A stretch of DNA of 64,000 nt from Rhodopirellula sp. (GTDB taxonomy: Bacteria > Planctomycetota > Planctomycetia > Pirellulales > Pirellulaceae): contig JAHELS010000001.1 in assembly GCA_024644085.1 (NCBI GenBank), forward strand, positions 41,480 through 105,479, in the 5' to 3' direction. This document shows, in pieces, positions 53,738 through 61,886 of this stretch (its first letter is position 1; each line of letters begins with the position of its first letter). The position numbers were made by a program, and so were the translations under genes. The notes beneath the pieces were generated by a model. It did not search any database, was not told the origin of the DNA, and saw only the letters and a list, made by a program, of their open reading frames with translations.

Positions 53738-53766
53738 TTGACAGACGGCGAAACCACCCTTAGTTT
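53738..53766 (+). promoter_or_regulatory. Possible sigma-70 promoter of the tRNA-Phe gene
   Basis: TTGACA (53738-53743), a 17-bp spacer, and TAGTTT (53761-53766) point toward the tRNA 97 bp downstream. The -35 is perfect and the -10 weak. Confidence 0.45.
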
Positions 53767-53862
53767 CCCCCGAGTGGAGACTTGGTACTCAACCAACCAA
53801 TCTAACGCCTCGCCGTGACGACTCCTATAGCCGCGCGGTTTGTTGAAGCTCGAATCCACTTT

Positions 53863-53935
53863 GGTCAGGTAGCTCAGTTGGTAGAGCACGGCCCTGAAAA
53901 GGCCGGTGTCGGCGGTTCGAGCCCGCCCCTGACCA
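53863..53935 (+). tRNA. tRNA-Phe (anticodon GAA)
   Basis: The 73-nt cloverleaf has a 7-bp acceptor stem (GGTCAGG with CCTGACC), a D arm (GCTC/GAGC), an anticodon stem CGGCC/GGCCG with loop CTGAAAA (anticodon GAA), a GTGTC variable loop, and a T arm GGCGG/CCGCC with TTCGAGC. Discriminator base is A. The 3' CCA is not encoded (next bases are CTG), so it is added by the nucleotidyltransferase. Confidence 0.96.
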
Positions 53936-54005
53936 CTGCTCACCTTTCGCGGCCGAACGTTGTCGATCAACAACGTGCATTCTTCGCTCGGCGTGCCTCT
54001 TCTTC

Positions 54006-55277
54006 CTATTGCTCATACAACTCGAGGTACCTCGCCGCCTCGATTCGACGGTCCAGATCCGTCAGGGCAAACTCTCGACACCGCGATGCCATTGAGCCCC
54101 GCGCCGACGGGTCGGCAGACATCTGCCAGATTTTTTCCGCGAGGTCACGCGAGTTGAACGGCTCGGCCAACAGTCCGGTCTCGCCCGGTCTCACCAAATC
54201 GGGAATCCCGGAAGTCTTGAATCCGACCACGGGGACCCCCGAGGCAAACGCTTCGAGGACCGTGTTGGGACAATTGTCCTGGAGAGACGGGATGACAAAC
54301 AGATCGGCCGCCTGGTAGGCCGCCGCCAATTCCGCATCGGTGTCCAGGTAGCCAAGTAACTTTGTTGGAATGCCCGTCGCTTCACTGATCGCACCTTCTC
54401 CGACTGCGAGCAGCTGGATTTTCTGATGCGATGGATCATCGCGCAATCGCTCGCCCAGAAGTCGCAGCGCCGCAAGCAATAATTCGCCTCCTTTGAGAGC
54501 TGTGTTCAACGAGAACGAGTTGAACAACACAACGAAGGAATCCTGATCAATTCCCAATTGGTCGCGGACCGCCGCCGAGTCACCCGGGCGGAACACATCT
54601 GTATCGACGCCGTTGGGAATCACTTGCAAAGGGAATCGATTGCACAATGGCGAGTCACGAAACTCACCAGCCAACCATTGGCTCGGTGCGACGAAGGTCA
54701 GTCGTGACTCGTCGATTTTTGACAAGGTTTGTTCTCTTCGCCGCCAGATTCGATGCGAAAGGTCACGCGGCGCGGAATCAGTTAACTGGGGGCAATTGCC
54801 GCAGCCCGTTCGAAACCTGCCACAGCCGAGATCGCAGTGGCACCCGCCGGTGATCGCCCTCATGTCACGCATGGTCCAAACAACCGGCGCTACGCGTGTC
54901 GCCGCTGGCAAAAAGATTGACTCGTCAAACATTTCAGCGACGAAATGGAGATGAATGACGTCAGTTTCACCGATGTCGCGCAGCACTTCCCCGCGGCGAA
55001 AACTGCGGTCGCTCGTAAACACACCACAAGGGGCATCGGAACGGAGGTCGGCGTGATCGCGAGCGGCGAAATACGTTCGCAGTGTGTGCCGATAAAGTCG
55101 TCGAAACGGGTTTCGTGATGGCTGCGTGGTGCGAACATGATCGACATTGGTATCGTTCTCGACGGCGAGCAGCTCCGATTCGACACCGAGGCCCAGCATC
55201 GTTTCGTGCATCCGGGTTGCACTGCGCGCCGCGCCGCCTCCGGTGGTTCGATAGCTCAGGTGCGTGACGCGTGTCAT
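54006..55277 (-). CDS. Family 4-type glycosyltransferase
   Basis: This 423-residue product starts MTRVTHLSYRTTGGGAARSA at 55277, overlapping the upstream glycosyltransferase stop as ATGA; a longer open frame to 55361 is not used. It has the GT-B donor-binding features PNGVDTDVF and the C-terminal ExxxxE block VIPSLQDNCPNTVLEAFASG, as in group 1 (GT4) glycosyltransferases. A Cys-rich segment (GGCHCDLGCGRFRTGCGNC) near residue 135-155 is a known feature of some GT4 members. It probably adds a sugar to a surface polysaccharide exported by the nearby ABC transporter. Confidence 0.93.
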   Translation of the reverse strand: MTRVTHLSYRTTGGGAARSATRMHETMLGLGVESELLAVENDTNVDHVRTTQPSRNPFRRLYRHTLRTYFAARDHADLRSDAPCGVFTSDRSFRRGEVLRDIGETDVIHLHFVAEMFDESIFLPAATRVAPVVWTMRDMRAITGGCHCDLGCGRFRTGCGNCPQLTDSAPRDLSHRIWRRREQTLSKIDESRLTFVAPSQWLAGEFRDSPLCNRFPLQVIPNGVDTDVFRPGDSAAVRDQLGIDQDSFVVLFNSFSLNTALKGGELLLAALRLLGERLRDDPSHQKIQLLAVGEGAISEATGIPTKLLGYLDTDAELAAAYQAADLFVIPSLQDNCPNTVLEAFASGVPVVGFKTSGIPDLVRPGETGLLAEPFNSRDLAEKIWQMSADPSARGSMASRCREFALTDLDRRIEAARYLELYEQ

Positions 55278-56488
55278 GTTTTTCCGCTTCCGGAAACGCC
55301 TCGAAGAATCTCGGCATACGACTCGGCAAAAGCGGGTGTCGCAACGTTGCGCAGCGCCCATTGCCGAAGATTCTGGCGGTCGTCCCAGGTCATTTCGAGA
55401 AGCCGCCGAGCTGCGGAGAGTATTTCGGTTTGATCATCGATGTTCTCGATCATTGGCAACAACGCATCCCGCTCGACCCAGGTCCCGTATTCACCTGTCC
55501 CGCGGCTGATCAGCATCGGAACACCGCTGAGTGCGTAGTCGGCAAACTTCCCTGGGCTACCGCATTGCATCGCCGGATGGTCGGGTCGCAACAGAAATGC
55601 GATATCCGACGCAGCAAGGTAGCTACCCATTTCTTCCTGGCGAATCGACGTCAGAGTGTAATCGGATTCAGGAATCTGGTATCGATTCAGGAAATCCGTG
55701 GCGATCTCCTGGCCACTGTGGATCAACAACAACAGCCTTGCATCGGGTCGTACCTGCTGCTTGATTGTTTGGTACGCCGCCAAACAACTTGGAAACGATT
55801 GCCAACTGTATCGCACATTGCCGACGTAGGTGAGAAGCAACTCGTCCTTCAAGCCGAGTTTTGTCCGCACCTTCTCGCGGGCACCGGGGTCAAGCTCCGT
55901 GCCGTTCACGTTCCCGCCGGTGGGCAGGACCGAAATCTTTTCCCCGAGATCCAACTTCGGAAAACGATCGATAAGCAGGTTCTTGAAAAACGGGGTGACA
56001 ACGATCGCGTGATCACACTGCTCGAGCTCGGAGTTCTGACGCGCGAGGTTCGCCTGGATCGCCGCGGTCGGGTCGTCATAGAACCCTGGCTTGTAGGGAT
56101 GCTCGCGAATGTATTCCAGCTCGCTGATTTGGTCTCCTTCGTAGTAAACAATGATGCGAACGCGGCTGCCCAAACGGTCCCTCAAGCGAAGAAAAGGCTC
56201 GAGCGGCTGGTTGTGAACCTGGACCGTCACCCATCCGTGCTTGCTGACCACACGGCGAAAGTGGCTTTCGACTTGTTTTGAATAGCTGCGCGGCCACAGC
56301 GGTCGGATCAACTCGAATCCTTCCTTGTCTTTCCAATACGCGACGTCCTTCGCCTGTGCGCGGATTTGATCGCGCTGCAGCAATGTCGCCAATTTCATCG
56401 GCAACCCCTGCGATCGGGCGGCTCTCACCCATGCGTAGTAGTGCTCGACATGCCGAGACAGATCGGGACGAAAGAAATAGTAGTACAC
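55274..56488 (-). CDS. GT-B-type glycosyltransferase
   Basis: This 404-residue protein has an N-terminal domain (1-200) with VTVQVHNQPLEPFLRLRD and VRIIVYYEGDQISE, and a C-terminal domain (200-404) with SVLPTGGNVNGT, LLTYVGNVRYSWQSF and an ADYALSGVPMLISR donor-binding segment. The overall GT-B fold resembles GT4, but the classical ExxxxE pattern is weak (PAMQCGSPGKFADYALSG). It lies 31 bp downstream of the epimerase gene and is coupled to the GT4 gene by a 4-bp overlap. Confidence 0.8.
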   Translation of the reverse strand: MYYYFFRPDLSRHVEHYYAWVRAARSQGLPMKLATLLQRDQIRAQAKDVAYWKDKEGFELIRPLWPRSYSKQVESHFRRVVSKHGWVTVQVHNQPLEPFLRLRDRLGSRVRIIVYYEGDQISELEYIREHPYKPGFYDDPTAAIQANLARQNSELEQCDHAIVVTPFFKNLLIDRFPKLDLGEKISVLPTGGNVNGTELDPGAREKVRTKLGLKDELLLTYVGNVRYSWQSFPSCLAAYQTIKQQVRPDARLLLLIHSGQEIATDFLNRYQIPESDYTLTSIRQEEMGSYLAASDIAFLLRPDHPAMQCGSPGKFADYALSGVPMLISRGTGEYGTWVERDALLPMIENIDDQTEILSAARRLLEMTWDDRQNLRQWALRNVATPAFAESYAEILRGVSGSGKT

Positions 56489-56519
56489 CGTCGTAAAAGT
56501 GCCTCGCGGGATCGAGAGT

Positions 56520-57470
56520 TCAAAGCCGGTACACGTCGCGCATCCACTCGACTGTCAAGCGAATTCCTTCGGGCAGCGAAACGGAGTTTTTGTGACCGAG
56601 ATCGCGTTCGGACTTTGAGACATCGACTTTCTTTGTCGTGGTGGTCAACACTTCGGAGTCTTTTGTCTTGACCAGACCCGGATCCGCGCCGGTTTCACGA
56701 ATGATGATCTCGGCAAGTTCGTCGATCGTGTGCAGATCCCGCCCCCCGACGTTGTACGTTTCGCCCGGTTTGAAGTTGCCGCTAATGTTGCAAACGGTTC
56801 GAACGGTATCCGACAAGTAGGTCGACGTTCGCGAATGCCCGCGAAAAACGGTGAAAGGCAAGCCGTGCAGCGCGCAATACAAGAACCTGCAGTTGACCGA
56901 CCGATAGGGGCTGTAGTATTCGCCCGGACCATAGGTATTGAAAAGTCGAACGACAACGGTTTCGGTTTCATTGAGAATTCGCGAGTTGCGAATCTGCATC
57001 TCGTTGACCCATTTGGTCATCGCATAGTCGTTCATCTGCTTGATTTCGTAGTCATCCATCACCGATTCGGACATCACGTCCTTCCAATCGCCGTAAACTT
57101 CCGACGATGAAAAATGGATCAACCGAAATCCGAGCTGCTCTTGCAGGCGGATAATGTGCTTCGTGCCGATTGCGTTTGTCTTCCAGAGGGTTTCGTAATA
57201 GTCCTCGCCGTTCCAACGTCCGAATTCGGCGGCGCAGTGGTACACGTAGTCGAATGGGCCCTGCTGCTCGAACATCCGTTGCAGTTGCCGGTACTCGCCG
57301 ACATCACACCGCACGTAACCGGCGTTATCAATATCGACGCCGACGCTGTAGCCGATCTGGTCGCTGTCGTGCCGCGTGTCGCATGAGATCACTTCGTGCC
57401 CGCGGCCGCGTAGCTCCGCGACGATGCCGCTGCCAACGATACCGAGACCACCGGTTACCAGGATTCGCAT
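56520..57470 (-). CDS. NAD-dependent epimerase/dehydratase (SDR)
   Basis: This 316-residue extended SDR has the Rossmann motif VTGGLGIVGSG (residues 5-15), the catalytic Ser/Tyr/Lys set (FSSSEVYGD near 122-130 and YAMTK near 150-154) and LFNTYGPGEYYSPY, typical of nucleotide-sugar epimerases such as UDP-glucose 4-epimerase relatives. The likely role is to make a nucleotide sugar for the polysaccharide built by the cluster. Exact substrate unknown. It lies 33 bp downstream of the methyltransferase-like gene. Confidence 0.92.
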   Translation of the reverse strand: MRILVTGGLGIVGSGIVAELRGRGHEVISCDTRHDSDQIGYSVGVDIDNAGYVRCDVGEYRQLQRMFEQQGPFDYVYHCAAEFGRWNGEDYYETLWKTNAIGTKHIIRLQEQLGFRLIHFSSSEVYGDWKDVMSESVMDDYEIKQMNDYAMTKWVNEMQIRNSRILNETETVVVRLFNTYGPGEYYSPYRSVNCRFLYCALHGLPFTVFRGHSRTSTYLSDTVRTVCNISGNFKPGETYNVGGRDLHTIDELAEIIIRETGADPGLVKTKDSEVLTTTTKKVDVSKSERDLGHKNSVSLPEGIRLTVEWMRDVYRL

Positions 57471-57503
57471 GTCTTCCTCAGGAATTCGTAAAGATTTGAT
57501 TGG

Positions 57504-58211
57504 TCATTGCGCCAGATAATCGTGCCAAAGCTTGAGGTCTTCAATGGGGATCTCGCGATGCTTGTTGCGGATCTTCTTTTCCAGCTGCTTTAACTTGTCC
57601 GCCGAGTCGTCGTTGCTTTTCCACAGCACGCCGACGTGGGGTCTCAGCGTCGTGAAGGCGTACCGATGCGGGGCCAATCGCGCCGCCTTCTTGTATTGCC
57701 GAACCTCGAAGTCATGAATGACGACCCACGCATTGTCGGGCAAGTGGGCACACACCGACTTGATCGTTTCCGCTCGCGCCTCGCGCGTTTTCGAATCGTC
57801 AATGAAGATCAGATCGGCGTCGGCGAGGCCAGCCCCCGCAACGGCGCCGCTGACCGGTCCATTGACGAGTGTCAGAGATAACTTGTTCTCGCCGATATTC
57901 TGCTGCTGAACACGCTGGAACCAATCGGGATCGTCGTCGTAGGACTCGAGCCGCTCGAGGTCGGGATACACCTCCGGCCGCAGAAATGCACCGGTGCTGA
58001 ACGGGCCGCTGCCAAACTCAACTACCTTTCGGATCGGGCGCAGAATCGGCAGCCCCGCCAGGATCGGCAGGTGGGTCGCAAAGGGTTTCGGATGCCGCGG
58101 CAAGTTGTACAGCCACCATCGAAACTGTTTGGGACGCTGCTGAAACTCGGCGCGTAATCGGCCCGCGGCCCGTCGAAGAAACGATCGCGATGTCGTCGGC
58201 GTGTCGCTCAT
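57504..58211 (-). CDS. SAM-methyltransferase-like protein
   Basis: This 235-residue protein has an N-terminal helical segment and then VVEFGSGPFSTGAFL (about residues 63-77), a Rossmann-type motif I, followed by strand motifs LESYDDDPDW, ADLIFIDDS and WVVIHDFEVRQYK. This fits a class I methyltransferase fold acting in or near the polysaccharide pathway, but the substrate and even activity are unproven. The start overlaps the ABC ATPase stop by 4 bp (ATGA). Confidence 0.65.
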   Translation of the reverse strand: MSDTPTTSRSFLRRAAGRLRAEFQQRPKQFRWWLYNLPRHPKPFATHLPILAGLPILRPIRKVVEFGSGPFSTGAFLRPEVYPDLERLESYDDDPDWFQRVQQQNIGENKLSLTLVNGPVSGAVAGAGLADADLIFIDDSKTREARAETIKSVCAHLPDNAWVVIHDFEVRQYKKAARLAPHRYAFTTLRPHVGVLWKSNDDSADKLKQLEKKIRNKHREIPIEDLKLWHDYLAQ

Positions 58212-59479
58212 GGATCGTCCTGGGCCGTGCCGGAGGGCAGAATCGGTTCAGCTTCGAGGGCGAGATGGCCGAACCACTTTCCCGATTTTCGATTTCCATA
58301 TTCCTTGGAATTGACGACTTCAAAATCCCACATCCGATCAATCTGATCGACGGTACTCGAGGCCATGTCCTTGATATGGAATTCCACCATGTAATGCCCG
58401 GGGGAAAGATTCAGTTTCGGGATTCGGAAACCCATGGTCGCCCTGTTCCCCTGAGGAATTGGCTCGGCGGTCGCGAAATCTTTCAAATCGAGGCCGCAGA
58501 TCCGTTCGCCATCCTGGGACAAGATTCCGACATACAGGCCCGGATCGACAATTCGCTGCGAGGCTTCGATTGTGAGTTCAATGCGGGCCGGGCAAAATGT
58601 TTTCAATAGCGGCTCCGCCTCGCCACGCAATTTTACCTCCGTGACGGTCCCAAGCCGGGTTGGTGTTACGACGTCGCTCCGCGCGCCGCGCATTGACAAC
58701 AGGTATCGATCGATCGCCTGGTCGGCATCGCAATCATCCACCACCTGTCCGTTCTCCAGAGCGATGCATCGCGTGCACAGCCGGCGAAGCGCGGCCATGT
58801 TGTGGCTTACAAACAACACCGTACGTCCGGAACGGGCCACCTCGCTCATCCGCCCCAGACATCGGTTTTGAAATGCCTGGTCGCCCACTGCGAGAACTTC
58901 ATCAATGATCAGAATCTCGGGATCAAGATGCGCCGCGACCGAAAACGCGAGCCGGACGTTCATCCCGGAGGAGTATCGTTTCACGGGCGTGTCGAGAAAC
59001 TTTTCAACGCCGGAAAACTCGACAATCTCGTCGAACTTGCCGTCGATTTCCGTTTTGCGCATCCCAAGAATCGTGCCGTTCATGTAAATGTTTTCACGCC
59101 CGGTCAACTCAGGATGAAAACCTGTCCCCACCTCGAGCAAGCTGGAAACACGTCCGCTGATTTGCGCACGACCGCTGTTGGGTTCCGTGATTCGTGAAAG
59201 GATTTTCAGCAACGTGCTCTTACCGGCTCCATTGCGGCCGATGATGCCGATCACTTCGCCAAAATCGACGTTGAACGAAACATCACGAAGCGCCCAATGA
59301 AGATCACGTTCATCGTCGCGGTCATTGAAAGTGTTCAACCGGGCCAGCTTGCGGAGATTGTGCAAGGGGCGATTCAGCCACATCCTCGCCGCGGCAAACA
59401 GCGTGTCGGGAATCTCCTCCTTGAGACCAATGTGGTAGGCCTTGGAAAGGTTGTCGACGGAGATCGCAATTTCGGACAT
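58208..59479 (-). CDS. Wzt-type polysaccharide ABC exporter ATPase
   Basis: This 423-residue protein has an N-terminal ATPase with Walker A GRNGAGKSTLLK, the signature YSSGMNVRLAFSVA, Walker B PEILIIDEVLAVGD and the H-loop FVSHNM, preceded by an extra ~40-residue segment typical of O-antigen/teichoic exporters. The C-terminal region (about 285-423) is a beta-rich domain as in Wzt, which binds the glycan cap. It powers export of the cluster's polysaccharide with the permease 53 bp upstream. Confidence 0.94.
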   Translation of the reverse strand: MSEIAISVDNLSKAYHIGLKEEIPDTLFAAARMWLNRPLHNLRKLARLNTFNDRDDERDLHWALRDVSFNVDFGEVIGIIGRNGAGKSTLLKILSRITEPNSGRAQISGRVSSLLEVGTGFHPELTGRENIYMNGTILGMRKTEIDGKFDEIVEFSGVEKFLDTPVKRYSSGMNVRLAFSVAAHLDPEILIIDEVLAVGDQAFQNRCLGRMSEVARSGRTVLFVSHNMAALRRLCTRCIALENGQVVDDCDADQAIDRYLLSMRGARSDVVTPTRLGTVTEVKLRGEAEPLLKTFCPARIELTIEASQRIVDPGLYVGILSQDGERICGLDLKDFATAEPIPQGNRATMGFRIPKLNLSPGHYMVEFHIKDMASSTVDQIDRMWDFEVVNSKEYGNRKSGKWFGHLALEAEPILPSGTAQDDP

Positions 59480-59532
59480 TCTCGTTGGGCCGGATCGCTG
59501 ATGTGGCTACGGGCGGTCACGCCCGAGACGCA

Positions 59533-60378
59533 TCACGCGACGTCGGCAAACAATCGCTCTTTGGATCGAAAATAGGTGACGGCAAACAAAAGAAACAACG
59601 ATGACGTCAAGGCGCCAATCGCGATCAAATCCCAGGGCATCGCGCGTGTCCCAAGTAAAGCAGCGCGGAATCCCTCGATCACTCCGACCATCGGGTTTAA
59701 GGCGTAAGCATATTGGAATCGATCGGGAATCAGGGTGGCCGGATAGACAACCGGCGCAGCGTACATCAGCAACTGGATAACAAAGTTGATTCCGTAACGC
59801 ACGTCACGGTACTGAACCGCCATCGCCGTCAACCAGATGCCCAGCGCCGAGGCCGATACCATCATCAGCAGGATCAGAACCGGCAAGGCAATCACGTTCC
59901 AGGTGGGCACAATCCGAAACCAGACCATGAAGACGACAAGCAACAGCATCGCAATGGCGAAGTCAACGAGTTTTGCCAACACCGTTGCCAGCGGCAGGAT
60001 CAATCGCGGAAAGTAAATCTTCGTGATAATGTTCGCGTTTTGGATCAGACTCGCCGTACTTTCATTCACGCTGTTGGCGAAGAAAGTCCAGGGGACCAGC
60101 GCGGCGAGGCTGAAGACCGCGTAGGGCACGCCATTGGAATCAATCTCCACCAGGTTCCCGAAGATGATCGTGAATACAAGAACCGAGAAAAGCGGCTGGA
60201 TCACCGCCCATCCGACCCCAAGAGCGCTCTGGGCATAGCGGACCTTGATCGTTCTCCAAACCCAAAAACGAAACAGATCACGGTACTCGTAAAGCTCATC
60301 CCATTTCACCGCGAACCGGCCGGCGTCACGCTCGATCGTCGTAACGGATCTCGGTGGGTGAAGATTCGGAACTGGCAT
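59533..60378 (-). CDS. Wzm-type polysaccharide ABC exporter permease
   Basis: This 281-residue integral protein has about six membrane spans and the ABC-2 permease signature (LYEYRDLFRFWVWRTIKVRYAQ near the N-terminus, WAVIQPLFSVLVFTIIFG, VNFVIQLLMYAAPVVYP). It is the membrane partner of the ATPase downstream. It is first of the minus-strand polysaccharide cluster, so the promoter must lie in the 318-bp region upstream (60379-60696). Confidence 0.94.
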   Translation of the reverse strand: MPVPNLHPPRSVTTIERDAGRFAVKWDELYEYRDLFRFWVWRTIKVRYAQSALGVGWAVIQPLFSVLVFTIIFGNLVEIDSNGVPYAVFSLAALVPWTFFANSVNESTASLIQNANIITKIYFPRLILPLATVLAKLVDFAIAMLLLVVFMVWFRIVPTWNVIALPVLILLMMVSASALGIWLTAMAVQYRDVRYGINFVIQLLMYAAPVVYPATLIPDRFQYAYALNPMVGVIEGFRAALLGTRAMPWDLIAIGALTSSLFLLFAVTYFRSKERLFADVA

Positions 60379-60696
60379 CTGTTTGGCAATCAGGGAGGAT
60401 CAGCAGACGGCAGTTTCGCGAACTTCGATACCATCATCCGAAGGTGGGACTGCCGCGATCATCGTACAGAGATCATGGTACAGAGATCATGGGCGGGAGG
60501 GAGCAGCAGTCTTGAGACCAGCTTCTCCGGTACGTTGCAGCGGCCGTTTTGGTTCAATGCTGAGCCACGATCTTTGCGATCCAACTTGACCCGTCGGCTT
60601 GTACCGGAACCCCGGCGAAAATAGGCTCGTGATTCTCTCTGGGACAATCGGCCGCTTGCTCCAGATCAAACGACCACGCCGCCTCCGAGTCTCCCT
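60379..60696. promoter_or_regulatory. Divergent 318-bp promoter region of the polysaccharide cluster
   Basis: It separates the minus-strand exporter operon from the plus-strand GT2 gene. It contains a 14-bp tandem repeat (60457-60493). No clear -35/-10 pair or hairpin was found. Confidence 0.4.
60457..60493. repeat. 14-bp tandem repeat, about 2.6 copies
   Basis: GATCATCGTACAGA (60457-60470), GATCATGGTACAGA (60471-60484) and a partial third GATCATGGG (60485-60493) lie head to tail in the divergent region, with one difference between the first two. Confidence 0.9.
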
Positions 60697-61761
60697 TTGG
60701 ATGGACAATTGAACGAATCGTTGCCAGCGCCTCCCGACACTCGGCATGGATGGCCATGGGAGCCCGAGCCGCCGGGGAGCCACGCGGCGGCCGAGGATCA
60801 TTCGGGTTCCATTTCGCTTCCGCGCGTTACGGTGGTGACACCGAGTTACAACCAGGGTGACTTCCTCGAGGAAACGATTCGAAGCGTCCTGCTGCAGAAC
60901 TATCCGAACCTTCAATACATCGTGGTCGATGGAGGCAGCACCGACGAAAGCAGCGTGATTCTCGACAAGTACAGACATTTGATTTCAACGGTGATACGCG
61001 AAGACGACAACGGACAGTCCGATGCGATTTGTAAAGGTTTGGACCTGGCCGAGGGCGAATTTTTCAACTGGATCAACTCCGACGATCTGCTGATGCCCGG
61101 CGTACTGTGGGAACTTGGCACACAGTCGACGCCACAGATCGACGCTTACGCGTTTGTTGGTGAGGTATTCGGTGAGGGTGTCGAATCGTACTTGATGCTG
61201 AATCATCATCTTTCGGCGATGGAGATCCTTCGCTGCGACCGTTATTCATTCAGCCAACCGGGACTCTGGCTTCGTACCAAATTGGTGCATGAGTGCGGCG
61301 GCATTGACCGCACTTTGAATTATGGATTTGATTGGGACCTGTTGATCCGCTATCTGGCCGCCAATCCTCGTGTTCATTATTCATCGACCGTCGGTTCGCG
61401 TTTTCGGTTGCACAATCAATCGAAAACGATTGTCGAGACGTCAAAAGGCGAGAGATCGGAAAGTCTTTTTTACCAGGAATCACTGGTCATTCGTGACAAG
61501 CTGGAAGCGTTGTTGCAAGACGACTTGGTGAAGGCGTCGCGGCTGGGTCGTTTGCGTGAAACGTGGAACGATTACCTCGTCGAATCGCTCGACGACCTGG
61601 ATCGCTCGCCGATTGGTGCGGCATCCGAGATCGTGTGGAGGTCAATCCAGCGCCCGCGTGTTTGCTTCTCAACTCGAACTCTCGGCTCGGTAGCGCGGCT
61701 GCTTTCGCGGTACGTGCGTCCGAAATCGTCGGTCGGTAGCCGCGATCGCAACCGACCGTGA
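60697..61761 (+). CDS. GT2 family glycosyltransferase
   Basis: The GT-A domain has VTPSYNQGDFLEETIRSVL, a VVDGGSTDES donor-binding segment and FFNWINSDDLLMPG with the metal-binding DD (residues about 50-140). The gene lacks an ATG near the domain start. The TTG at 60697, or TTGs at 60709 or 60721, are the candidates; GGATGG before 60709 mildly favours it. The glycosyltransferase is divergent from the exporter operon and probably builds part of the same glycan. The C-terminal ~100 residues are helical. Confidence 0.9.
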   Translation: MDGQLNESLPAPPDTRHGWPWEPEPPGSHAAAEDHSGSISLPRVTVVTPSYNQGDFLEETIRSVLLQNYPNLQYIVVDGGSTDESSVILDKYRHLISTVIREDDNGQSDAICKGLDLAEGEFFNWINSDDLLMPGVLWELGTQSTPQIDAYAFVGEVFGEGVESYLMLNHHLSAMEILRCDRYSFSQPGLWLRTKLVHECGGIDRTLNYGFDWDLLIRYLAANPRVHYSSTVGSRFRLHNQSKTIVETSKGERSESLFYQESLVIRDKLEALLQDDLVKASRLGRLRETWNDYLVESLDDLDRSPIGAASEIVWRSIQRPRVCFSTRTLGSVARLLSRYVRPKSSVGSRDRNRP

Positions 61762-61886
61762 TGATACGGCCGCGATGATTCCGCCGTGTCAGTCGCGCGA
61801 TCGGCTCGATCGGGTGGTGCGGAAGTGCTAGATTTAGTAGCCGCCGTTATGCAATTTATTAGGTCGTTACCGTTTGTGAGCCAGAC

